Of a stretch of DNA of 64,000 nucleotides, positions 48,513-62,513 are shown in pieces. This stretch comes from Linnemannia elongata (taxonomy: Eukaryota > Mortierellomycota > Mortierellomycetes > Mortierellales > Mortierellaceae), in contig JAXBDG010000001.1 in the NCBI GenBank assembly GCA_036320915.1, positions 1,178,001 to 1,242,000 of the forward strand, given 5' to 3'. Position numbers and translations under genes: made by a program. Numbering within the stretch: position 1 is the first letter of the stretch; every line of letters begins with the position of its first letter. Below the pieces are notes generated by a model. That model was given only the letters and a program-made list of their open reading frames with translations, was not told the origin of the DNA and did not search any database.

Positions 48513-49668
48513 CTATAGGAGCTCTACTACGATCTCCGTTCCGTTAGAATCCTCATACTGAATCGGATGTCCCTAACAAATAGTCATCATTTGATACAAG
48601 GTGCGCAATAATGTGCCCCATGGAAGAATAAAGATACTAGGTGTGGAAGGAAAAAAAGACTTACACATTGTGTTGATACTTGGACGGAAGACTTGTGAAG
48701 GGGATGATAGGGAAGTGGTGGAAATTGGATAGGGTGGCAGGAAGTGAGGAGAGGGAGTGAAGAGGTGAGACGAAATAAAAAAAAGTTTTTCAGCCTCCCT
48801 TTTGTTTTCGCGTTTTTTTTTTCGATGGTCCCGCTGCAAATACCTCCTTGTTAGATTCCTTTACGTCACCCACACCCGTTTCGGGCGGAGTCTGATACTG
48901 GTAAGATTATTTTTTTTGCTCATCGTCATGAACGCGTCCCTGCATAGAAATTAACATACACAATGCGGAACAGGGAAAGCTTTCGTTAAGCCTAGACAAA
49001 AACCCATAGGCTTTTTCTAAAGAGAAATCCAGGCTGCGACCATTGATCAAGCTCTACCTCCTCCAAAATAACGAGTTTGGGTCGGGAAGTTATGGAACGA
49101 TCGGCATTGGGAATACACCTTATTTTCTATTTCTCTCTTAGTTTTTATCGGCAGAAAGAAAAAGGGTTCTTCCCTTTGTTTTGTTTCTTGAGGTTGCGAT
49201 TCTTATTTTACTGTGGTATCGTGCTAGTGCTGCCAGGACGGTTTGAGTCGGATTTTGTGATGTACGGGGGTGCCGTGATTGCTTAAGGCTACTAGGAGGA
49301 AGCCCAACACGACAAGGGAACTTTGTCAAATGGAATGGTAGCTCTCTTATTTTTCTCTCTCTCACACACACAGTCTCTCGTTATTACCAATAGGAGAAAA
49401 TGCAAAAATAAGGCGTGCTCTTCTCAATGAAATGAGAATACACGTTTTGTAGCCGCAGGAACCAAAGGGATGGAAAGGGGTTGCGGGGAAGGTAAGGAAG
49501 AGTGAAGTCGAGAAGGGCGAAGGGAGGGTGAAGGGAGGCGACGGGATGGAAGCGATTCAAGGGGACACAGAATGGCCAGAAAAAAACATAATGTGCGCTT
49601 AACACCTTAGTTTTCTTTATTGTCCATTGTGACCCCCTTTCTATTCCATCTCGTCCTGTGTCGGCCAT
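48513..49668 (-). CDS. Candidate five-exon small gene (86 residues), function unknown
   Basis: No single ORF reveals this gene; it is assembled from short exons. Proposed exons are 49668-49606, 49016-48960, 48897-48844, 48691-48665 (a 27-nt microexon) and 48572-48513. All junctions are phase 0 and GT-AG, with good donors GTATGT and GTAAGT at introns 2 and 4. The joined product starts MADTGRDGIERG, contains KKPMGFCLGLTKAF and YQTPPETGVGDVKE, and ends SNGTEIVVELL. Third-position bias in the last exons matches neighbouring genes. The weakest part is intron 1 (589 nt, donor GTGTTA): exon 1 may be wrong, in which case an internal Met would give a 62-residue MGFCLG start. I do not recognise the protein. 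It is convergent with the PKA-R gene. Confidence 0.4.
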
Positions 49669-50831
49669 TACGAAGTAGAGGAACACAAACTGGAGTCATT
49701 AGAAGAAGATATTTTTTTGGAGTGTGAGCAACAGCCGAATGCCTACATGCCATGACAATTAAGTGATAGATGATACTTTTTGACTCTAATAGCGACCTCC
49801 GTGCACAATCCTTCTTTTGTTAACATTACTTTCCATGGGGCTGTGGATGTACATATATCTTTCCTTTGCTACTGCAAGAGAAGATCACAAGCAGACGAAG
49901 AGGAGAAGGAAGAAGGTAGTCCACTTCTACATGGAGTGACGCATGGAAGCGGACACTCAGACCGTCAACAAGCAAGCTCATTTTTCCGAAAAAGAAAAAA
50001 AAATGAGGCCTACATGGAGAAGCAGAGATGGAAGGTCTGTGAGAGCAACAAGAAGGGGGGGAGTGTATCATCAAGATTTCAAGGGGAAAAGTTTTTATTT
50101 TTTGTTTTTCTTTGTCTCCTTGTGATAAAAGAACGATAATCTCTCTTTCTTCCTATCTTGCTCACTACTTCTTAGACTGTAAAGAACAACATTGTCTCCT
50201 AGGTGCGATGCATTACAATACAAGCACGTACATACGCATATGCAAAGGGAGAATAATGAAATGCAGGGAGAGTAAGTGAACTTTAATGGAACAACAACCT
50301 TGCCGGCAGACCCATAGCATGGAGACCTTCCCTCTCCTCCTCCCTTATGGATAAGGTTTTGGATCTCTTAGCACGTAAGAAAGAAACGAAACGAAACAAA
50401 CAACTATAGCATGGAAGCAACACACAGTCAACAAGTGATCTCAAATCCGGGGCCATTTCAATGTGTGGGATTACTATCCAACCTTTGAGCACGTCCGTCT
50501 GTCAACTTTTAGGTTGGCATTATCTGGAAGGACAACCCAGAGGATGCACACTCACAGACGCACTTGCATTTTCAAACATACATACATACTTTCGAAAGCA
50601 CCAAAGAGGAGGAACCCGCTTGACGGAAATATAAAAATGGCCACCATCGCCACCTTTTTGAAACTCATCTTCGAACTCACCAACGCATCTCTTGCATCCT
50701 TAGCACCAGCACCAGCACCAGCACCAGCACATTTCCATCTGCCTTTCCCAACCTCAGCTCCTACCCTCTCACTCTCCAGCATACCCCGCTCTTCCATTAC
50801 CAACAGACACACTTTCATCCTCTGAATCAAC
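49669..50831. other. Intergenic region upstream of the secreted repeat protein
   Basis: No gene is supportable. A TATA box lies near 50630, and a short tandem CAGCAC run at about 50703-50728 falls in the probable leader. CT-rich DNA at 50735-50800 precedes the start codon. Confidence 0.5.
50630..50637 (+). promoter_or_regulatory. Candidate TATA box of the secreted repeat protein gene
   Basis: The sequence TATAAAAA lies 195 nt before the start codon at 50832 and is followed by a CT-rich stretch suitable for transcription start. Most genes in this window lack a clear TATA element, so this one may mark a strongly regulated gene. An ATG at its 3' edge opens a 62-codon frame ending at 50825, but it would probably lie outside the transcript. 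Confidence 0.4.
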
Positions 50832-51842
50832 ATGAAGATCATTTCCATCGCCGCTGCTGTTCTCGCTGTTGCAATTGCAACTGTCCAGGCTGTCCCTGTT
50901 CCCGATGGCGGCCTTATCAGCACTACCATCAGGGACAACAATGTCAATGTCAAGGTCCCCGTCGATGTCGATGCCCATGATATCAAGGTTCTCAAGCGTC
51001 ACACTGTCAACACTGGAGTCAGTGGCAACGATATCGAGGTCAAGGCTCCAGTCGACGCAGATCTCAGCAACCTCCGAGTTTTGAGCAAACGCAACCTAGT
51101 CAAAACAGAAGTCAAGGACAACAATGTCGATGTCAGGATTCCCGTGAATGTCGATGCCCATGGTCTTAGGGTTTTGAGCTCCAAGCGTTCTGACAACCTC
51201 GTCAATACCCTCATTAACGACAACGATGTCGATGTCAATGCACCCATCAACGTCGATGCTCACAATGCCAAGGTCGGAAAGCGTCACACTGTCAACACGG
51301 AAGTCAAGGACAACGATGTCAAGGTCAATGCTCCAGTCGACGCAGATCTCAGCGACCTCCGAGTTTTGAGCAGACGCGACCTTGTCAACACGGAAGTCAA
51401 GGACAACAATGTCGATGCCAGGGTTCCCGTCGATGTCGATGCCCATGATATCAAGGTTCTCAAGCGTCACACTGTCAACACGGAAGTCAAGGACAACGAT
51501 GTCAAAGTCAATGCTCCAGTCGACGCAGATCTTAGCAACCTCCGAGTTTTGAGCAAACGCAACCTAGTCAACACGGAAGTCAAGGACAACAATGTCGATG
51601 TGAAGGTTCCCGTCAATATCGATGCCCACGGCGCCAAGGTCTTGAGCTCCAAGCGTGGTCTTCTCAACACCGTCGTCAAGGACAACAGTGTCGATGTCAA
51701 GGTTCCCATCAATGTTGATGCTCACAACCTCAGGGTCTTAAGCTCCAAGCGTTCAAACCTTGTCAACACTGTCGTCAAGGACAACAATGTCGATGTCAAG
51801 GTTCCAGTTAATGTGGATGCCCATAATGCCAAGGTCCTGTAA
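50832..51842 (+). CDS. Secreted repeat protein with kexin-type sites, putative multi-peptide precursor
   Basis: This is an intronless ORF of 336 residues. Residues 1-20 (MKIISIAAAVLAVAIATVQA) are a textbook signal peptide. The rest is ten tandem repeats of 29-33 residues. Nine repeats end in a dibasic pair, KR or RR, usually after VLS or VLSS; the tenth ends at VL and the stop. A repeat reads roughly LVNTEVKDNNVDVKVPV, then NVDAHxxKVL. There are two subtypes, one beginning HTVNT with APVDADLS and one beginning NLVNT with VPVNVDAH, partly alternating. There is no Cys, no transmembrane segment and no recognised domain. This matches Kex2-processed repeat precursors such as alpha-factor-like and Rep1-like proteins, so up to ten related peptides of about 30 residues could be released. 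Alternatively the repeats stay joined and form a structural beta protein. Confidence 0.9.
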   Translation: MKIISIAAAVLAVAIATVQAVPVPDGGLISTTIRDNNVNVKVPVDVDAHDIKVLKRHTVNTGVSGNDIEVKAPVDADLSNLRVLSKRNLVKTEVKDNNVDVRIPVNVDAHGLRVLSSKRSDNLVNTLINDNDVDVNAPINVDAHNAKVGKRHTVNTEVKDNDVKVNAPVDADLSDLRVLSRRDLVNTEVKDNNVDARVPVDVDAHDIKVLKRHTVNTEVKDNDVKVNAPVDADLSNLRVLSKRNLVNTEVKDNNVDVKVPVNIDAHGAKVLSSKRGLLNTVVKDNSVDVKVPINVDAHNLRVLSSKRSNLVNTVVKDNNVDVKVPVNVDAHNAKVL

Positions 51843-52208
51843 AAAACCTTCGCTGTTCTGTACCTTACCTTAATTACCCTCAGAAACCTGAGCGTTATTG
51901 TCACCGTAGCTAGCTTGCAAGCATCATCATCTCTTCATTTGTCTAGTAGTCATAATAATAATAATAATAATAACTGAGAACCTACGTCCTAGGCAACTCG
52001 ACTGAACAGACCTGAGCCTCTCTCACTCTCATGCTTTTTTTTCTTTGGACTGTTGGCTTTCGTTTGTTCTCCACTTCGCCCAGTTCCAATTGAGAAGGGT
52101 AACCCATGTATTTAAAATTTTGATGTGACGTAGAAAGTGTTTTTTCGGAAGGGTTGTCTCCAAGATCATCTCTTCTCAGTTCTCACCAACATACATTCAA
52201 CAAGCACC
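51843..52208. other. Intergenic region
   Basis: It holds the 3' flank of the repeat protein gene, with an ATAATAATA run near 51950-51975, then the short promoter of the complex I subunit gene. No gene is seen. Confidence 0.5.
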
Positions 52209-52792
52209 ATGTCGTCAGAGGATATTGTCTATCATGCCAAGGCTCCCATCAAGGAGGGTCTCCAGGCCGGAACCATCGGAGCCGGAGTCGGTCTTCTCGT
52301 CTCCGCTGTCCAGAACTCTATCGGAACACACTCCCACGGAGCCACCGGTGTTGTTGCACGAACTGGAGGCACCATCGGAGTCTTTGGTAAACCAACTCTC
52401 CACCCATCTCTTTCCCTTCGACTCGCTCACTTTGCACAAGTCCTCGACATCGACATCGACATTACTCTCCCAGCATCTGCTCCGATCAAGCAAACACTGT
52501 CGTCCAGCAATAGGAGGATTTCAGGAAGGGCAGACCCGCCTTACCAGCAATCGACCCATTTACTTCTCGGAGATCCCTCGGAGATTCGGCGCGAGCTAAC
52601 AGGAGGGGCCGAATCAACACGATCTTAAGTTCGGAACTGCATATGGTTTCCATAGACTTTCGTCTTTGCACCTGGAGTGCATATCTATTGTTCAGATCGG
52701 CTCAATGGTTCGCCTCAGGAGTGCGGAGTAGTCGACTAATACCACGGATCTTTTCATCTTTTCGACACTGTTGGACAGTGCTAACCCGCGTT

Positions 52793-52827
<35 letters not shown>

Positions 52828-53258
52828 CCATCTTTTCTCTCGACAAATGATCAGCCGCTATGGCCGGTGTCTTTGCAGCTACTGATGCTGCTGTTGCCAA
52901 TGTTCGCGAGACTAAGGATGCCTGGAACTCTGTTGCTGCCGGCTGCGGTGCAGGACTGGTTGCCGGTGGATTCCAGCGCAACGCTCAGACCATGGTTTTC
53001 GGATGCTTGGGTATGGGTGCTATGATGGGCGCCTTTGACCTCAGCGGATCTTCTCTCAAGGTAAACTTTCAGTGGTTATTGCACGCAAAGGAATGTTCAA
53101 CTGCACATAGCAGCGTCGATCGTTTGATCCGTACATTATCTTGTCCTAGCACTCACAATCGTCTCTGCACCTCTCTTATGCAATTATAGGGCAAGTACGC
53201 TGACATGACCGCAGAGCAGAAGGCGCAATGGAGAAAGAGCCAATTGGACACCAAGTAA
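52209..53258 (+). CDS. NADH:ubiquinone oxidoreductase (complex I) subunit NDUFA11/B14.7-like
   Basis: This is an accessory membrane-arm subunit of mitochondrial complex I with the Tim17-like four-helix fold. Exons are 52209-52386, 52855-53060 and 53190-53258, giving 150 residues. Glycine-zipper helices are visible: GLQAGTIGAGVGLLVSAV, GTIGVFAAMAGVFAATDA, AAGCGAGLVAGG and FGCLGMGAMMGAFDLSG. The C-terminus ends KAQWRKSQLDTK, similar to the Neurospora 21.3-kDa b subunit. As in the Tim17 family, there is no cleavable presequence. Intron 1 (468 nt) contains a 33-T tract (52795-52827) about 30 nt before its acceptor CAG, an extreme polypyrimidine tract. Confidence 0.88.
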
Positions 53259-53930
53259 AAAGCGAATAATCTGTAGGACGAGTTCTCGTTAATGTCACCA
53301 TCCTCCTCACCTTCACCGCACCAAATCTCCACTCTCGAAATGATATGCCATAGTCCAGCTCCGAAGACAATCAACAACAACACACATAGAGCGCCAGAAA
53401 ACGAACTGGAGGCATAAAAACACACAAATACCATCAAAAGTCAGAGAAGCATCCGCGTTGTCTTGAAGGAATATAGGAATATTGTTGCTCGTTTGACCGA
53501 AAGCATGCAATGGGTTCAGACAGACAGCCCGCCCTCCACTGAATGGAATCGGTCACGTGGAGAAAGCCTTTCTATGGTGTCTTTTTCTCTCAAAAACGGT
53601 TTTTCTTTTCCTGCACCTCTTCCTTTCTTCGTTCCTTCCCCTCCTTTCATCTCACTGCACCCCTTTGCCGATCTCCCTTCTTTTATTATTATTACTTCCT
53701 CGGTCCCTCTGTTCAGTCGCCCCTCCCCAAGGAAACTCATCCTCGCCATTGCCAGGTACTCCCAAAAAGCAACTACCAAAAAAAAACGAATAATAAAAAC
53801 CTCAGGAACCAGGCACGAAGATGTCCTTTTGGTGACCAGACTTCCCACTCAGGTCCTCATTCCCAGAAAAGACTTGTCTAACCTTCTTGACTGACCCTTT
53901 GAAACATGCATGCACCTCTTGTAGACAAAG
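53259..53930. other. Intergenic: promoter of the protein kinase C gene
   Basis: It is CT-rich from about 53590 to 53740. A TTGTAG|AC acceptor-like site at about 53925 just before the start might mean a 5'-UTR intron or a missed first exon. No other gene is seen. Confidence 0.45.
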
Positions 53931-58213
<4,283 letters not shown>

Positions 58214-58316
58214 TTTGCATTACATTTGTTTAACTTATATATATATATATCTAGAAAGCTTTTCGATAAACGTTATTTCTTTTCAGTCATGCTCGATGCT
58301 TGTCATTTTATCTTTT

Positions 58317-60497
58317 CTAATCCGATCGCAGCGCAGTTAGCACGTCGGTGTGTCGAAGCTTGCTCGCAAGCAACTGCAAGAAATCCATAGCGCCCGTGTC
58401 TGGCTGCGGGTGCTTGTCCAGATAGATAATCACGATCGAGACATGCTGGTCTGCTCGGGCAACATAATAGGTGCACCCGATCTTGCGATCGTAAAAGTAC
58501 TGGCTTCGGAACTGACGGAGGATACTGAAACTCCCTTGCATGATCGAGATAATGTTTGGCCAATGATCTCTTGGTGGTTCCTATTATGACATAATAGGGA
58601 CAAATTTGAGTTGAAGTTGAGTGGGTGAATACTAGCAGACAGTGTAGAGGGTCTAGGAATGGAGAATTGTTGGCTTAAAAAAAGAGGGACTTACTGGAGG
58701 ATAACTATAAATACATGGGAACGAGTTCAATCCGGTAGGAGCTTCGTAGGGTGCGTTTGCACTGACGAATCCGGATGTAGAAAACCGGACATCGCGTGAT
58801 ATTTCGTATACCAAGGAGATACTATGAGCGCCAGCCTTTCTCCTGAACGTTCTTACCCTAGATCGATAAAGATGGGATAAAAAAATCTCTAGGAGGTCAG
58901 ACAAGTAACAGGAGCCGCCAACCCCACGCGAATAAAGGTAATTAATTACGCGCTTGAATACCATTTTCTGGCATATAGCTTACATTCCGTGCATGTCAGG
59001 GTCAATGCCGGCCCAAAGACTCCGCTCATCTCCTCCCATAGCCTGCTCCTTTTCCAAAAGATTATCCATAAAGTAAATAGTCATCTTTGACTTCTCACTC
59101 GCGATCCATCGGTGCAACCACAACAGATGGTTTGGCTGCAAATTGAACTTTGCCTTGACCGCAGATTTCGATTTTTCTTCAACGCTCGCAAAGATGTTGT
59201 ATTGTCGCCAGGTGGTTTCCTCAGGCCGATGGTAGGATTTTTCAGAGTATTCTTGTTCGAGTGAGAGGCGGCGCCATTCAGAGAGGGCCACGCGGGCGAG
59301 ATGGAGGTGAGTGACCGATTTCTGGAGATCGTATTCGGCTATGGCGCGGTCGATCAGGAGGCTGTGGCGGAGGAGTTGGATCTCGCATTCGATGCCTAGT
59401 CCCAAGACTGAGTTTTGGATTTCGACTGTTCCGGTCTCGTAGAGTTGGAGAACCCGCTCTGTCTCTGGGAGGATGCCCTTGACATCGATGTCGACTGTAG
59501 ACATCGAGAGCATTCTATAGCTATTAGGTACATGCACCCAAAATAATAACGATAACTTGGTTAGGTCATGTTGATCATAGTTATTTCAATACCTAACACA
59601 GACTTCGACTTGCAACCGCCCGCACTTACATTCCAATGAGAGCCATACGAAGACTACACAGCTCCCGAAGAATCGTATAGAGAACAACATGATCCGCCGC
59701 CGACTGGTCCTCGCGTCCATAGTAGCTGCCCTGTCCCGCATGGTGGCTATAAGTCGGTGAAGTATTACTGGGTATATAATCGCGTCCATTTCCTCCGCTT
59801 CCACCCCCGCCACCCCCTCCAATGAAGTTGTTGGCGATATGCTGATGTATACTGGGTTGACTCGCCTCGGACATGTTCATGGCTGGAGAGCTGTTTCCTG
59901 AAGATCCCTTCTGTTGCCGAGTGAAGATCGCCCTGCTGCCGCCGCCGCCGCCGCTTTGTTCCGTTTCACCGGAACCATAGATCTCAATGCTGATATCCCG
60001 ATAAGATAGAGTCTCTCGCTCAATCTCAGCCAGTAGGTCGCTGTACATCTGGTATAGGTGCTATGGAATGCAGACCAGACGATCGAATTGAAAAGAGAGG
60101 AGGAGGGTCAGCTATCCTGCTCTATTGGGAAGGTTGATATCGACAAATATGAAAACGGGGTGAACATTGACATACGTCTTCTCTACGGAACATTTTGGGC
60201 TTGAGAAACTGCATTGAACTGTAAACGCCTTCACATTGGACTACTTTGGAACATATCGACACTGCAGAAGGGTACGCCTAAGAATGTTTATATGTTTGTA
60301 TTATCAGCACACGTCAAGAAGAACCCTTCGCCAAATAGAGTGTCCCTCATCTTCCAATGTGCCAAAAAAAAAAAAACATGAACAAAGTAAAATAGAGGGG
60401 GGTAAGCTACCTTGATGCGCATGAGGTGCTTGTTGGCGCAGGCATAATCGAATGACCCAAGAGCCTTGATGAACTCTGCACAGTCTCTTGAAAACAT
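58317..60497 (-). CDS. KICS2 (C12orf66)-like KICSTOR subunit
   Basis: In animals KICS2 is part of KICSTOR, which holds GATOR1 on lysosomes to restrain TORC1. Exons are 60497-60411, 60277-60176, 60060-59630, 59520-58984, 58857-58695 and 58580-58317, giving 527 residues (human about 445). All introns are GT-AG with closing phases. Similarity to the animal protein, by eye, runs the whole length: FIKALGSFDYACANKHL near the start, GVYSSMQFLKPKMFRREDH, DPDMHGMVRTFRRKAGAHS with SLVYE, ANAPYEAPTGLNSFPCIY, DHWPNIISIM and HVSIVIIYLDKH near the end. The main difference is a Gly/Ser-rich insertion of about 90 residues encoded by exon 3. The exon 5 acceptor at 58858 was chosen because it keeps the frame and restores the conserved segment. 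It is convergent with PKC1 (stops 103 bp apart). A tRNA-Glu lies 121 bp upstream on the same strand. Confidence 0.85.
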
Positions 60498-60609
60498 GGA
60501 ATGACGGGAATTAGACGAAAGAAAAGAAGAATAAAATGATGCTCAACTCAAAGGTGGGAACTTTCTCGAGTTGCAGCAGACAAAAAAGTATCAGCAAGTA
60601 GAGATAAGC

Positions 60610-60613
60610 AAAA
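60610..60613 (-). terminator. Pol III terminator of tRNA-Glu
   Basis: A run of four T on the - strand begins 5 nt after the tRNA 3' end, the usual position for an RNA polymerase III stop signal. Confidence 0.6.
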
Positions 60614-60617
60614 GATA

Positions 60618-60689
60618 TTCCCAGTCCGGGGATCGAACCCGGGCCTTGTCGGTGAGAGCGACAAATCCTGACCACTGGACCAACTAGGA
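60618..60689 (-). tRNA. tRNA-Glu (anticodon CTC)
   Basis: This 72-nt cloverleaf can be folded by hand. The acceptor TCCTAGT pairs with ACTGGGA (one G-T pair), the anticodon stem TGTCG/CGACA encloses loop CTCTCAC with anticodon CTC, and the T arm contains GGTTCGATCCC. It has no intron. The A box (60672-60682, TGGTCCAGTGG) and B box (60629-60639) match consensus. It reads codon GAG, common in the genes of this window. Confidence 0.95.
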
Positions 60690-60691
60690 AC

Positions 60692-61456
60692 TTGATTGTT
60701 GAAGGATGTGATTTTAGCTCATCTATAATTGCAATATACGCCACCAACAAGGACTCTCGAGGCATTTTTGAAAAATTGAAAAAAAGAATTTCCCGCTCCA
60801 AAAAGATGCAAATACACAGGCCCCGTGGCGATGGGAACGTATCGGACCTACTCCGCGGCATCACCCCAAAGAGCATGTTGACCGAATGGTGCGCGGTCTT
60901 CAGAACCCCACAGTCCATCGCCAAGACGGTCCTCCACAAATTTGTTGGCTACCTGGAGACGCAGGCCTCAGAGCGGATCTGGAAACCCCGATGCTCCGCG
61001 ACGATCGCGTGGGAGCAGACCCAGGGCATCTCTGTAAAGGACAAGACATCCAAATACACAGGTCCTCGTGGTGACTGGAGTCAAGGATATGGCTATATCA
61101 CGCGCGATGGTTTCTGCCCGTGTGGCGCTTCGCTAGCCACACATGAGGATCGGACATGCCCTGGAGCGACCAAGAATCCACGAGCAGCTGATGAACGGCT
61201 GTTAGACAGCTTGTTGGGAAGGAGGAGGTTAACATTGATGGAGAGGATGGGAAGAATCCCTTTCATTCGTATCTAGTTTTATTTTCTTCCGTTATTGCTG
61301 CGAAGAGCAGCGACAATTGTTGCGCAGAGCCAGGTCCCGGACCGGACTGTGACTGACGGATGGTTCACTGAAGAGTTTGGTCTGTAGTCCCTTTTACTTC
61401 CAAATGCCTCCTTTGTTCTGTTTGTCAGAGAAATAAAATTGTGTACGAAAAAAAAA
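60692..61456 (+). mobile_element. 5'-truncated retroelement copy 1 (ORF C-terminus, 3' UTR, poly(A))
   Basis: An open frame of 194 codons (60692-61276) ends in a module WSQGYGYITRDGFCPCGASL with CPCG, a His and TCP spaced like a C-terminal zinc motif, then RRRLTLMERMGRIPF and a stop. No start, reverse transcriptase or endonuclease domain is present, so this looks like the 3' end of a longer element. A 3' UTR with AATAAAA about 10 nt before a 9-A tail (61448-61456) follows. The last ~390 nt recur directly downstream. I assign it to a non-LTR (LINE-like) retrotransposon from 5' truncation, poly(A) end and repetition, not from a recognised enzyme domain. The exact 5' border is unclear and could lie near 60788. 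Confidence 0.65.
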
Positions 61457-61847
61457 GGCGATGGGAGTCAAGGATATGGTTACATTACGCGTGATGGTTT
61501 CTGCCCGTGGGGCGCTTCGCTAGACACACATAAGGATCGGATCTGACTTGGAGTGACCAAGGAACCACGCGCAGCTAACTAGCGGCTGTTGGAGAGTTTA
61601 TTGGGAAGGAGGAAGGTGTTATTGATGGAGAGGAAGGGAAGAATCCCCTTTATTCGTATCTAGTTTTATTTTCTTCTGTTATTACAGTGAAGAGCAGCGA
61701 CAATTGTTGCACAGAGCCAGGTTCCGGACCGGACTGTGACTGGCGGATGGTGCACTGAAGAGTTTGGTCTGTAGTCCTCTTTGCTTCCAAATGCCTCCCT
61801 TGTTCCATTTGTCAGGGAAATAAAATTGTGTACAAAAAAAAAAAAAA
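61457..61847 (+). mobile_element. Retroelement copy 2, shorter and decayed
   Basis: This segment starts immediately after the tail of copy 1 and aligns with 61068-61456 over its full length, with scattered substitutions. Stops in the former coding part (for example TGA near 61544) and the change of the CPCG codon for Cys to Trp show it is no longer coding. It ends with AATAAAA and a 14-A tail (61834-61847). Confidence 0.75.
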
Positions 61848-61920
61848 ATCCCGCTCCTAAAAGGTTCATTGTGAAGAGCAAGGACTAGTTGTGCTTTTGT
61901 ACGAAAAAAAAAAAAAAAAA
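61848..61920 (+). mobile_element. Retroelement copy 3, short remnant
   Basis: A 73-bp piece contains GTGAAGAGCA, matching the 3' UTR start of copies 1 and 2, then jumps to the TTTTGTACG end followed by a 17-A tail (61904-61920). An internal deletion of the rest of the 3' UTR is the simplest reading. Confidence 0.55.
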
Positions 61921-62066
61921 GGCAGCGACTAGTTGCAAAGCCAGGTTCTTCAACGGACTGTAGTTGGCGGATGGGCACTGGGGAGGTTGGTTTGTAGCTC
62001 CTTACCTTTTAATACCTTCTTTGTGTTGTTTGTCATAGAATTAGCCTCGTGTAAAAAAAAAAAAAA
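61921..62066 (+). mobile_element. Retroelement copy 4, 3' UTR only, most diverged
   Basis: It begins GGCAGCGACTAGTTGC directly after the tail of copy 3 and follows the same 3' UTR as copies 1 and 2 at lower identity. It ends CCTCGTGT plus a 14-A tail (62053-62066). The AATAAAA signal is changed, and the divergence suggests an older insertion or a sister subfamily. Confidence 0.6.
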
Positions 62067-62513
62067 TGAAGCTTCAAAGGCTCTGCTGTTATGCTTGCTG
62101 AAGGGGTTGAAAAGAGATTAAGAGGACCAAGTTTATTAGGAAGGAACCTATGCCAAAACTACGTTGAGCGTGAAAATGGTGGGGCAAGTATGAGCCTAGT
62201 GGAAAGATATAGAGAGAAAAAAGAAGAAAGAGCAAGTAGTGATAGTGATAGCAACACCGAGGGAGGAGAGCGAGTCCATTTTCCTCCGCTTCAAGATCGA
62301 CGCGATCACTAGAAGAAAAGGGAAAGATAGAGACGGAGCAAATAAATACATTGCCAGCGTGCAAGCAGAACGGCGATGCCAACAGCATATTGTTTTATGT
62401 TTCTTTCCCGTTTCCCTGGTCTGGCGTGGTCATAGCTGGAACGGTGGAGGTGCCTCTCTCTTTCTCGTCGATGGTCACATCAATGCTTGCGGGGTCTCTC
62501 GGTCTCAGAAAAT
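62067..62513. other. Intergenic region between retroelement pile and splicing-factor gene
   Basis: It holds the 3' flank of the splicing-factor gene. No coding signal or obvious target-site duplication of the retroelement pile was found. Confidence 0.4.

Noticed and set aside
50637..50825. 62-codon frame ending 7 nt before the repeat-protein start, in the same frame
   Set aside because: Its ATG overlaps the TATA box, so it should lie upstream of the transcript. A regulatory uORF would need a far-upstream start site.
50920..51840. DNA repeats that could suggest a CRISPR-like array
   Set aside because: The repeats are in-frame coding units of a secreted protein in a eukaryotic genome, with synonymous variation and no spacers.
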